64,000 nucleotides of DNA from Flavobacteriaceae bacterium (GTDB lineage: Bacteria; Bacteroidota; Bacteroidia; Flavobacteriales; Flavobacteriaceae), in contig JALWTD010000013.1 of assembly GCA_027082925.1 (NCBI GenBank), positions 32,349 to 96,348 of the forward strand, read 5' to 3'. The stretch's first letter is position 1. Each line of letters begins with the position of its first letter. The notes under the pieces were generated by a model that was given only the letters and a program-made list of their open reading frames with translations, searched no databases and was not told the DNA's origin. This document shows positions 18,309 to 26,818 of this stretch, piece by piece. The translations under genes were made by a program, and so were the position numbers.

Positions 18309-19549
18309 ATTCTATTCTTAATTACATACAAAATTTTATAAATAGGGCAGGTGCTTTTGTATTTGCAGCAACTTTCAGCTCAAGACTGTTCGCTTTTATG
18401 AGTTCTTTAGTTGCTATTAAGTTAATTGATAACAAAGAGCTTGGGGTTGTTTTATTTGCTTATAATATTATTGTTTTTTTAATTCCCTTTTCAGGCCTAG
18501 GATTACAGCAAGGATTTCTAAGGTTTGGCGCACTACTAAAATCTGAAGAAGAAAAAAGGAATTTATTTTTTGAGGTGTTAAAAAAAGGAATTAAAGGAAC
18601 TGTTTTTTTTATACTTAGCATTATTGTTGTTACTAATTTTATCTCTTTTAAATACGAACATACAAATACCTACATTGTAATACTCTCTTTTCTTCTTATT
18701 CCATCTTATATACTAGAGCTCTTTAAAATATTCTTTAGAATTAATCACGACAATAAAACGTTTTCAAAAATTGAAATATTAAATAGCATCCTCTTGTTTA
18801 TTTTAATTTTTGCATTCAGTTATTTTTTTCAAGAAAACGGTTACATTACCGCACTTGTTATTTCACCTGTTGTAACAATTCTTTTTACTGTTCCAAAATT
18901 CAATTTCAAAATTTCAAAAAACGCTAAAACAATTAGTACTTCTTTTTGGAAATATGGTTTTTTTGCAACCTTATCTAATGTAGTAACTCAGTTACTTTTT
19001 ACCATAGATATTATAATTATTGGGTTTTTACTATCTAATTCTGAGATGGTTACGTTTTATAAATACATAACTCTTATCCCCTTCAGTTTACTTTTTATTC
19101 CCAGAATATTTATGAGTACTGATTTTGTAGCTTTTACTGAAAACATACACGACAAAGCGTATATTAAAAAATACATTAAAAATTATGTGCAACTTTTTTC
19201 ATTAATAGCTATTGTTATACTACCACTATTAGCCTTACTAGGAAAACTAATTTTAAACTTATTTGACAAACAACTACCAAGCTTTTTAACAGCTTATTAT
19301 ATTCTTCTTATAGGTGTTGCAGGTGCTTTAATTTTAAGAGGTCTTTTTGGCAACTTACTATCATCTATTGGGAAGGCACACGTAAATTTTTATGTTGGAA
19401 GTGGTGCTTTATTGATAAATATTGTAGGTAATTTTTATTTAATTCCAAAGTATGGTATTACGGGTGCTGCCATAACCTCTTCGCTAATTATGTGGTTAAC
19501 AAGCTTAACAACATATTTTATTTTTAAATTATACTATTCCAAATTTTAA
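18305..19549 (+). CDS. Wzx-like polysaccharide flippase / oligosaccharide exporter
   Basis: This is a 414-residue integral membrane protein of the MATE/MviN-Wzx (polysaccharide transport) superfamily, with about 12 to 14 hydrophobic segments. The opening FINRAGAFVFAATFSSRLFAFMSSLVAIKLI and the late GITGAAITSSLIMWL segment are typical of flippases that turn lipid-linked glycans to the periplasm. It starts with TTG inside the stop of the preceding GT4, so the two are one unit. The last 26 bases overlap the convergent FemAB-like gene. Specific glycan unknown. Confidence 0.85.
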   Translation: MNSILNYIQNFINRAGAFVFAATFSSRLFAFMSSLVAIKLIDNKELGVVLFAYNIIVFLIPFSGLGLQQGFLRFGALLKSEEEKRNLFFEVLKKGIKGTVFFILSIIVVTNFISFKYEHTNTYIVILSFLLIPSYILELFKIFFRINHDNKTFSKIEILNSILLFILIFAFSYFFQENGYITALVISPVVTILFTVPKFNFKISKNAKTISTSFWKYGFFATLSNVVTQLLFTIDIIIIGFLLSNSEMVTFYKYITLIPFSLLFIPRIFMSTDFVAFTENIHDKAYIKKYIKNYVQLFSLIAIVILPLLALLGKLILNLFDKQLPSFLTAYYILLIGVAGALILRGLFGNLLSSIGKAHVNFYVGSGALLINIVGNFYLIPKYGITGAAITSSLIMWLTSLTTYFIFKLYYSKF

Positions 19550-20402
19550 AAAACGATACATAAGAGTATGCTTCTTTTAATGCGCCAAAACTCTTGTAAA
19601 AATTTGACACACCTGGCAACATAGAACCTTCAAAATCAAGTATTAAATTTGATTCACTATAATCGTTAATCAATTCAAAAATTAACAATGTGGGCAAGCC
19701 TTGCTTTTTTGCAAAGTGTGTAGCTTCAGGCAATAAATACGTTAACCTATTATCGTCTTTTAACCACACAAGCCCTGCTATAAGCTTATGTTCTTTTCTA
19801 ATTCCCCAAATATTTACGTTGTTATCTAATGTTGTTATTATTTTTTTCAAAACACTCATATTATTTGGTGTTACTGAATACGAATGTTCTAGTTGATAGA
19901 ATTTTAAAAATTCGGAAGCTGCAACAGATTTGTCAATTTTATATCCAAGTTTAATTCCTTTTGATAAAACTCTTTTTCTGTTTGTGTTAAATTTATTTGT
20001 TAACTCTTCAGTCGACTTTTTTAACTCTAGTACGTAATTTTCTAGTTTTGTAACCGGCAAAAAATCTACCTCATTTCCTGAATTAAATTGTACGGTAACT
20101 TTTACAAACTTTTTAGGAATTTTTGCTATAAACTCTTTTAGTAAAGAGGTTTCTATTTCCAATTTAGAAAAAACACCCAATTGCTGTGTCCAAGCAGGAG
20201 GGTAAATATATTTTAAGAATACTTTTTTTCGCCAAGGCAGTGGCATAACAGCTTCGTAGTCATTTAAAACCAATACGTCCCAACAATCTGCAACAACATC
20301 TAAATACCAACTATAAGCATAAATACGCGTATTAACTGACTGTTGTATACAAGTATTGTACTTGGTCACATTTAACTCGTGTCTTTTTAAATAAAAAATC
20401 AC
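19524..20402 (-). CDS. FemAB-like GNAT-fold acyltransferase
   Basis: This is a 292-residue protein of the FemAB/GNAT-like group (double acetyltransferase fold). The C-terminal half carries the usual features: NRKRVLSKGIKLGY near 130-145, GIRKEHKLIAGLVWL, and LDFEGSMLPGVSNFYKSFGA (about 258-277), the strand-loop-helix of the acyl-CoA or aminoacyl binding side. Such proteins transfer acyl or aminoacyl groups to peptidoglycan or surface polysaccharides. The polysaccharide deacetylase gene lies two bases upstream on the same strand, suggesting joint action on a surface glycan. Substrate not known. Confidence 0.72.
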   Translation of the reverse strand: MIFYLKRHELNVTKYNTCIQQSVNTRIYAYSWYLDVVADCWDVLVLNDYEAVMPLPWRKKVFLKYIYPPAWTQQLGVFSKLEIETSLLKEFIAKIPKKFVKVTVQFNSGNEVDFLPVTKLENYVLELKKSTEELTNKFNTNRKRVLSKGIKLGYKIDKSVAASEFLKFYQLEHSYSVTPNNMSVLKKIITTLDNNVNIWGIRKEHKLIAGLVWLKDDNRLTYLLPEATHFAKKQGLPTLLIFELINDYSESNLILDFEGSMLPGVSNFYKSFGALKEAYSYVSFFKIWNSII

Positions 20403-20404
20403 AA

Positions 20405-21697
20405 TTACATTACCGTTTTTTTATAGATATCTAGCCACCCTTTCCATTCTTTGTTTTCACTCAAAGTTTCATTATGAAAAAGTGAAACAAACGTACCTTC
20501 TACTTTTTTTACCTCGTTTTTAAGTTCGAGTATTTTTTCTAAACTTTTCTTTTTAGAAAGCTGCATATAATTTTTAAGCGTAACGTCCATTACCATAAAC
20601 GGAACTATTTTTAGTGGTGTCTGAATTTCAAAATCTAAATCGTAAAAATAAAAAGGTGTACAGGTACTTGCTCTAAATCCAACTTGCTTAGCATATCCCA
20701 TTGTATAATCTTCTTTTAAATCTAAATCTATTAGATTTTGATATGTTTCAGGCATACTTAAACGCAAAAAGTGCTGTCTTGAAAATGTGATAGGAGTATT
20801 AGTAATGCGCTCTAGTCGTAACTTTTCTTTTTTGAGCTTTTCTGCACTTTTAAAAGTAAAATATGATGGGTGAAGCCCTATTTTAGCATAATCTGCTACC
20901 GACTTAATCAGCGATTTAAATTTGTTATTTGAAAACGATATATTTTTATCATACGTTGTATAATCTCCTATTAAAAAGAAAAATAACGTTGGTACTTTAT
21001 ACTTTTCTTTTATATTTAATATTTTAGAAAATGTATTGAACGGATCTTCTCTAAAATTAAAAATGGTAAGCAACCGATGCCAAAAGTTAACAAATCTAAA
21101 ATGAAGGATATCGTTAACAAAACCTCCAAAAGTTCTAACCACTCCTTTGTGTTTGTATGCAAATGCCGAATCTACATCAATGGTAGATATTAAATTAAAT
21201 TTTCTGCTTTTGTAATCGTAGTTTGGAAATTTTTTCTTCAATAATTCTAAAAATTTATATGCCCAAATATCAATTACAGGTCGCTCTAAAAAATCATTTT
21301 TAAAAGCAATACTTTCTTCAGCCGGAAAGCGGTCATGCTCATCTTGCACATGTGGTAAATATTCTTCGTACCTACTAATCAAATAAAAACTTGCTGCAAA
21401 AATATCAAACGGAATACTTGACAATTCACCTGTTGGAAAAAAACAAGGCGTTTCGTCCCATTTTAACACTTTTATATCTATATCATTAATACCTTGTTCA
21501 AAAAGCAAATCGTGACTTCTTATAAAAAATTCTGTTCCTAGAGGTGCTTTTGCATAAGTAATTTTAGGTCCGTTATGTGCAACAAACTCATCTACTTTTG
21601 TTGTAAAAGTTACCGGTATATTTAAAACTCTAACAAAAAACTGTTTAAATATATAGTTGAGCCTTGGCGTTATTTTATGAGTATAAACAAGTAACAT
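20405..21697 (-). CDS. Polysaccharide deacetylase-family protein (DUF7033 type)
   Basis: This 430-residue protein has an N-terminal ~150-residue region typical of Bacteroidota members (LLVYTHKITPRLNYIFKQFF at the start, EFFIRSHDLLFEQGI, FDIFAASFYLISRYEEY). It is followed by a carbohydrate-esterase-4-like domain containing STIDVDSAFAYKHKG (metal-site Asp residues), LHPSYFTF and FRASTCTPFYFYDL. No signal peptide is visible, so it is cytoplasmic or peripheral. Probable role: deacetylation of a surface glycan precursor, together with the FemAB-like gene downstream. Confidence 0.8.
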   Translation of the reverse strand: MLLVYTHKITPRLNYIFKQFFVRVLNIPVTFTTKVDEFVAHNGPKITYAKAPLGTEFFIRSHDLLFEQGINDIDIKVLKWDETPCFFPTGELSSIPFDIFAASFYLISRYEEYLPHVQDEHDRFPAEESIAFKNDFLERPVIDIWAYKFLELLKKKFPNYDYKSRKFNLISTIDVDSAFAYKHKGVVRTFGGFVNDILHFRFVNFWHRLLTIFNFREDPFNTFSKILNIKEKYKVPTLFFFLIGDYTTYDKNISFSNNKFKSLIKSVADYAKIGLHPSYFTFKSAEKLKKEKLRLERITNTPITFSRQHFLRLSMPETYQNLIDLDLKEDYTMGYAKQVGFRASTCTPFYFYDLDFEIQTPLKIVPFMVMDVTLKNYMQLSKKKSLEKILELKNEVKKVEGTFVSLFHNETLSENKEWKGWLDIYKKTVM

Positions 21698-21724
21698 TTA
21701 CAATTGATAAGGTTTGTACACCAA

Positions 21725-22429
21725 TTACATTAAGTTTTCATCGGCAAAGCTAAAGTACGCATTTTCTGTAATTATTAAATGGTCTAGCACATGAATGTCT
21801 AAGGTTATTCCTGATTGAATTATTTTTTTTGTCAGCTGTTTGTCTGCATGACTAGGTGATAGCTTTCCTGAAGGGTGATTGTGACATAAAATAATAGAGG
21901 TTGCATACAATTCAATTGCCTTTTTAAATATTAGCCTAATATCAACTAAAGTACCTGTTAAACCCCCTTTGCTTACTAATTTTTTATTTAAAATTTTGTT
22001 TGAGTTATTTAAATAAATAACCCAAAACTCCTCGTACTGCAATTCACCAATTAGAGGTTGCATAACTTCAAAAACAGCTTTACTACTTGCTATTTTAGGT
22101 AATTGTAACACCTTTTCAAAACGCACTCTCCTACTCAATTCTAAAGCTGTTATAATTGTTATTGCCTTTGCTTCACCAATACCTTTAAACGCTGTTAAAT
22201 CGGCTACCGTTAACTTTCCCAGTGCGCTTAAACTATTATTTAGAGAAGATAAAATACGTTTTGATAAATCTACTGCGGTTTCTTCTTTGTTTCCTGAACC
22301 TATTAGAATAGCAATTAATTCGGCATCTGATAAAGCTTTATTTCCTTTTAAAAGCAATTTTTCTCTAGGCCTATCATCTTCGGCCCAAGACTTTATCGTC
22401 AAAGACTTATTTTTATATCTCATAAGCAA
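21725..22429 (-). CDS. radC: RadC-family JAMM metalloprotein
   Basis: This 234-residue RadC/YsxA-family protein is of normal length. The N-terminal UPF0758 helical domain includes a helix-hairpin-helix (FKGIGEAKAITI, 81-92). The C-terminal JAB/MPN domain has the zinc motif CHNHPSGKLSPSHAD with His183, His185 and Asp196. The historical link to DNA repair is weak and the biochemical role of the family is unsettled. A second in-frame ATG (third codon) could also start. Divergent from trkA. Confidence 0.92.
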   Translation of the reverse strand: MLMRYKNKSLTIKSWAEDDRPREKLLLKGNKALSDAELIAILIGSGNKEETAVDLSKRILSSLNNSLSALGKLTVADLTAFKGIGEAKAITIITALELSRRVRFEKVLQLPKIASSKAVFEVMQPLIGELQYEEFWVIYLNNSNKILNKKLVSKGGLTGTLVDIRLIFKKAIELYATSIILCHNHPSGKLSPSHADKQLTKKIIQSGITLDIHVLDHLIITENAYFSFADENLM

Positions 22430-22454
22430 ATTTTTTTATCAAAGATAAGAGTAA

Positions 22455-22462
22455 TATCTTTG
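22455..22462 (+). promoter_or_regulatory. Candidate -7 element of trkA-trkH
   Basis: TATCTTTG matches TAnnTTTG, 17 bases before the trkA ATG. A T-rich stretch at 22431-22437 sits at the -33 distance. Confidence 0.4.
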
Positions 22463-22479
22463 CTTTAAATATTTTAAGT

Positions 22480-23826
22480 ATGAAAATTATTATTGCTGGT
22501 GCAGGTGATGTTGGATTTCATTTGGCTAAATTATTGTCTTATGAATCAAAAGATATTTTTTTAATTGATACCGACTCTGAAAGATTGGAGTACGCCAGCA
22601 ACCATATTGATGTAATTACCATAAAAGGTGACACCACTTCTATTAAGCTTTTAAAAGAAATTAACATTGAGGAAGCATATATCTTTTTAGCTGTAACAGA
22701 GTCTCAAAACACTAATTTTACAGCATCGGTCCTAGCAAAAAAGCTAGGTGCTAGAAAAACCATTGCACGAATCTCCAGCCACGAATTTACTTCTAATACC
22801 GATATTGATTTTAAAGAATTAGGCATAGATACTATGATTTCTCCGGGAGAATTAGCTGCCAATGAAATTAAAATGCTTTTACATCAATCTGCTTTTAACG
22901 ATACTATTGAGTTTGAAAACGGTACACTAAACATTTTAGGAAGCACTTTAGAATACAATTCTCCTCTTATAAATTTAACGGTTGAAGAGTCTATTAAAAA
23001 GTTTCCTGAAGTTGATTTTATTACCATTGCCATAAAACCCGAAAATACCGATAAAACAATTATACCTAGGGGTAACACGGTTTATCATGCCAATGATCAA
23101 GTGTATTTTTCAACACCAAAAGAATGTATTAACGACCTATATAAGTTGGTTGGAAAACAGCAGTTTGGAGTAAAAGATGTTATGATTTTAGGAGCTAGTA
23201 AAATTGGTATTAAAACAGCTAGAAGCTTATGCGAAAGTGGTTACAACATAAAAGTTATTGAAATTGATAAAAAAAGAGCTTTAGAAATTGCTGAAAAAGT
23301 ACCCAATGCACTGGTTATTAAAGGAGATGGAAGAAATGTTGAGATTTTAGAAGAAGAGCATATTTCTGAAATGGACGCTTTTGTAGCCGTAACAGGAAAT
23401 TCTGAAACCAATATCATGTCTTGCTTGGTTGCAAAATCAAAAGGTGTTAAAAAAACAATTGCTTTGGTTGAAAACATGGATTACATAAACATTTCGCAAA
23501 CCATTGGTATTGACACACTTATTAATAAAAAATTATTAGCCGCAAGTGCCATTTTTAAATATGTTAGAAAAGGTGAAATTTTAAAACTTGCCAACCTTCA
23601 CAATGTAGATGCTGAGGTGTTAGAATTTAGAGTTCAAGAAAATTCTGCAGTTACCAAAAAACAGGTGAAAGACCTAAAAATTACCAAAAAAGCAGTTTTT
23701 GGCGGTGTTATTAGAGATGGTAAAGCACTAATGACTTTTGGCGATTTTCAAATTATGGCAGGAGATAAAGCCGTCGTTTTTTGTTTACCTGAAGCCATTC
23801 ATAAAGTTGAAAAATTATTTAATTAA
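22480..23826 (+). CDS. trkA: Trk potassium uptake regulatory subunit TrkA
   Basis: This is a 448-residue cytoplasmic NAD-binding subunit that gates the TrkH potassium channel. It has two RCK units in tandem: a Rossmann fold with GAGDVG (6-11) and the acidic end of strand 2 (LIDTD), then a TrkA_C domain (about 135-220), a second Rossmann fold beginning VMILGASKIGIKTA (about 231), and a final TrkA_C domain (about 370-448). Typical length for TrkA. TrkH begins six bases downstream, so they form one operon. Confidence 0.95.
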   Translation: MKIIIAGAGDVGFHLAKLLSYESKDIFLIDTDSERLEYASNHIDVITIKGDTTSIKLLKEINIEEAYIFLAVTESQNTNFTASVLAKKLGARKTIARISSHEFTSNTDIDFKELGIDTMISPGELAANEIKMLLHQSAFNDTIEFENGTLNILGSTLEYNSPLINLTVEESIKKFPEVDFITIAIKPENTDKTIIPRGNTVYHANDQVYFSTPKECINDLYKLVGKQQFGVKDVMILGASKIGIKTARSLCESGYNIKVIEIDKKRALEIAEKVPNALVIKGDGRNVEILEEEHISEMDAFVAVTGNSETNIMSCLVAKSKGVKKTIALVENMDYINISQTIGIDTLINKKLLAASAIFKYVRKGEILKLANLHNVDAEVLEFRVQENSAVTKKQVKDLKITKKAVFGGVIRDGKALMTFGDFQIMAGDKAVVFCLPEAIHKVEKLFN

Positions 23827-23832
23827 TCCTTT

Positions 23833-25332
23833 ATGAAACATCTTAATATTAAAATTGTTATTAGCTTTTTAGGGCTTACATCTATACTAAACGGGTTGTT
23901 TATGCTACTTGCTGTTCCTTTTAGCATTTACCATAACGAACCCGAAAAATGGGATATTTTATTTGCAGGTATTACTACTATTTCTCTAGGGTTTTTACTG
24001 TGGTTTTTTAATAGAAATGCTCCCAAAAACATACAAAAAAAAGAAGGTTACCTTATTGTAACACTAGGTTGGGTAATGCTTACTTTAACAGGTTCTCTCC
24101 CCTATCTTTTTACCGGAACCATTCCTAATTTCACCAATGCTGTATTTGAAACCATCTCCGGATATTCTACTACAGGATCTTCTATTTTGACCGATATAGA
24201 AGCTATGCCAAAAGGTATTTTGTTTTGGCGAAGCGCTACACATTGGATTGGAGGTATGGGAATTATCGTTTTAACAGTTGCTATATTACCTCTTTTAGGT
24301 ATTGGTGGTATGCAGTTATTTATGGCTGAAGCTCCGGGTCCTTCGGCCGATAAGTTACATCCAAGAATTACAGAAACTGCAAAAAGGTTGTGGATTATTT
24401 ATTTTTCGCTAACCATTACCGAATTTCTATTGTTAAAAATTGCGGGGATGTCTTGGTTTGATGCTATAAATCATGCCATGGCAACAATGAGTACCGGTGG
24501 TTTTTCAACTAAAAATGCAAGTGTAGCTCATTGGAATAGAGCTCCTATAATCCAGTATATTATTACTGCTTTTATGGTTATTGCAGGTTCTAATTTTGTA
24601 CTTACCTATTTTGCTTTAAAAGGAAGAATACGAAAAGTTTTTTCTAATGAAGAGTTTAAATATTACTTTTTTGGGCTTTTAGGCTTAACCGTTATCATGA
24701 CTGTACTTATTGTGAATTTTCAAGATCCACAATTAGCAACCTCTATTAATCATCCTAAACCTTGGGGTGAAACTGAAAGTGCTTTTAGACATGCTGCTTT
24801 TCAAATTACATCGGTACTAACAACTACCGGATTTGTAAGTGCCGATTTTACGATGTGGAACTCCTTTGCAACTATGATTATGTTTTCATTGTTCTTTATT
24901 GGAGGTTCTGCAGGTTCAACAAGTGGAGGTGTAAAAGTGGTGCGACACATTGTTATGATTAAAAACAGCTTTTTAGAATTTAAAAAATTACTACACCCAA
25001 ATGCTATTATTCCGGTTCGATACGACGGAAACAGTGTTTCTAGAAATATTGTATTTAATATCCTTTCATTTTTTGTATTGTACATGCTTATTTTTATTGT
25101 AGGCTCTGTAATTCTTACCTTTTTTGGACTCGATTTTAAATCGGCTATTGGTGCTGCCGCATCTTCATTAGGTAATATTGGACCCGCCATAGGAAGTGTA
25201 AGTCCTGTAAATAATTTTGCACATTTATCGGCTTCAGCTAAATGGTTTTGCTCTTTTTTAATGCTTATTGGTAGACTTGAACTGTTTACAGTTCTCGTAT
25301 TATTTTCACCTTTTTTCTGGAAAAAAAATTAG
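23833..25332 (+). CDS. trkH: Trk potassium uptake channel subunit TrkH
   Basis: This is a 499-residue membrane protein of the TrkH/KtrB superfamily, with four M1-P-M2 repeats. Pore-loop segments are seen at SGYSTTGSS, MATMSTGGFST, LTTTGFVSAD and LGNIGPAIG; the Gly residues of the selectivity filter are present in each repeat. The glycine-rich GGSAGSTSGGVK segment corresponds to the intramembrane gating loop of the third repeat. Partner TrkA is encoded directly upstream. Takes up K+ across the inner membrane. Confidence 0.95.
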   Translation: MKHLNIKIVISFLGLTSILNGLFMLLAVPFSIYHNEPEKWDILFAGITTISLGFLLWFFNRNAPKNIQKKEGYLIVTLGWVMLTLTGSLPYLFTGTIPNFTNAVFETISGYSTTGSSILTDIEAMPKGILFWRSATHWIGGMGIIVLTVAILPLLGIGGMQLFMAEAPGPSADKLHPRITETAKRLWIIYFSLTITEFLLLKIAGMSWFDAINHAMATMSTGGFSTKNASVAHWNRAPIIQYIITAFMVIAGSNFVLTYFALKGRIRKVFSNEEFKYYFFGLLGLTVIMTVLIVNFQDPQLATSINHPKPWGETESAFRHAAFQITSVLTTTGFVSADFTMWNSFATMIMFSLFFIGGSAGSTSGGVKVVRHIVMIKNSFLEFKKLLHPNAIIPVRYDGNSVSRNIVFNILSFFVLYMLIFIVGSVILTFFGLDFKSAIGAAASSLGNIGPAIGSVSPVNNFAHLSASAKWFCSFLMLIGRLELFTVLVLFSPFFWKKN

Positions 25333-25340
25333 TTTTTTTC

Positions 25341-26693
25341 TTAAATATAATTTTTAACATCGTTAAAATTAAGGCCTCCATAGTTTCCTGAACTCATTAG
25401 TAGTAATACTGAATTTTCAAAATTTTGATGTTTCAAGAAATCTCTAAAAGCTTCTGCATTGGTATAAATTATAAGATCTTCTTCCTCAAAAGCATCTTTA
25501 ATCTGCTGTATTGAAATAGCATCTAATTTTTTTATTTCAAGCGACTTAGGTGAATAAAAAACAACTTTTATATCGGCACTTTTTAAAGCATCTTTGTACT
25601 CTTTTAAAAAATCTGCATTTAAACTACTATAGGTATGTAGCTCTAAACAGGCTATAATATTTCTATTTGTATACTGTTCTTTAACAGCTTCTGTTGTTGC
25701 TTTTACTTTGCTTGGTGAGTGTGCAAAATCTTTAAATACTGTTGTTGTTTTAGATTCAGCAATTTTCTCTAATCGCTTACTCGCTCCTTTAAAACTGGCT
25801 ATTGCTTCATAAAATCCTTCTTCAACAATTCCCATATGTTGACAAATCCATTTTGCACCTGCTAAATTTTGCAGGTTGTGCTTCCCAAAAATCTCCAAAG
25901 GGACTTCTCCTTCAGGAGTATCAATATAAGTTATGCCATCTCTAATTTCAAAATCGGGAGTACGGTACGGATATTTTTTAATTGCATTTTCTCTTTGAGT
26001 AACTACTTTTTTAACTTCAGCATCTTCCTCGTTATAAACAATAATTCCTCCTGTAGTAAGTGAGTCTACAAATATGGAAAACTGTTCAACATATATTTCA
26101 TACGTTGGAAAAACATTGATATGATCCCAAGCAATACCACTTAACAGGGCTATGTTAGGTTTGTATAAATGAAATTTAGGTCTTCTATCTATTGGTGATG
26201 ATAAGTATTCATCTCCTTCTAAAACAATAAATTCATTCTCAGTTGTTAAGTGCACCATTGTATCAAACCCTTCTAGCTGAGCACCTACCATATAATCTAC
26301 CGAAATAGCATGGTAATTTAAAACGTGCAATACCATAGAAGTAATTGTGGTTTTTCCATGAGAACCACCAATAACAACACGGGTTTTATCTTTAGATTGC
26401 TCGTACAAAAACTCCGGATACGAATATATTTTTAAACCTATTTCTTGGGCTTTTAATAACTCCAGATTATCAGGTTTTGCGTGCATTCCCAAAATAATAG
26501 CATCTATACTACTTGTAATTTTATGAGGAAACCAGCCAAACTCCTTAGGTAACAAACCTCTTTTTTCCAATCTGGATTTTGAAGGTTCAAAAATGATATC
26601 ATCACTACCAGTAATATGGTATCCTTTTTGCTGTAGAGCTATTGCGAGGTTATGCATTGCGCTTCCTCCAATAGCTATAAAGTGAATATTCAT
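25341..26693 (-). CDS. mpl: UDP-N-acetylmuramate:tripeptide ligase Mpl
   Basis: This 450-residue Mur-ligase-family enzyme opens with IHFIAIGGSAMHNLAIAL, typical of Mpl rather than MurC, and has the ATP site GGSHGKTTITS (109-119), the central LLSGIAWDHINVF and the C-terminal FKDFAHSPSKV. Mpl attaches the recycled tripeptide L-Ala-D-Glu-mDAP to UDP-MurNAc in peptidoglycan recycling, which fits the peptidoglycan-fragment genes further right in this window. Length matches Mpl. MurC is the main alternative but is less likely on these motifs. Confidence 0.88.
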   Translation of the reverse strand: MNIHFIAIGGSAMHNLAIALQQKGYHITGSDDIIFEPSKSRLEKRGLLPKEFGWFPHKITSSIDAIILGMHAKPDNLELLKAQEIGLKIYSYPEFLYEQSKDKTRVVIGGSHGKTTITSMVLHVLNYHAISVDYMVGAQLEGFDTMVHLTTENEFIVLEGDEYLSSPIDRRPKFHLYKPNIALLSGIAWDHINVFPTYEIYVEQFSIFVDSLTTGGIIVYNEEDAEVKKVVTQRENAIKKYPYRTPDFEIRDGITYIDTPEGEVPLEIFGKHNLQNLAGAKWICQHMGIVEEGFYEAIASFKGASKRLEKIAESKTTTVFKDFAHSPSKVKATTEAVKEQYTNRNIIACLELHTYSSLNADFLKEYKDALKSADIKVVFYSPKSLEIKKLDAISIQQIKDAFEEEDLIIYTNAEAFRDFLKHQNFENSVLLLMSSGNYGGLNFNDVKNYI

Positions 26694-26818
26694 AAATATT
26701 GATTATTGCACAAAAATACAAAACTTGTATTATAAAAATTCATAAATTTAAGGACACTTAAAATTGCTTTTAAATAACAAGTCTTTATTATCTAGTTCTA
26801 ATTCTTAAAATTTGCATT

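Noticed and set aside
24801..25190. 129-codon minus-strand frame
   Set aside because: Fully antisense within trkH, whose pore motifs are intact; no independent evidence for coding.
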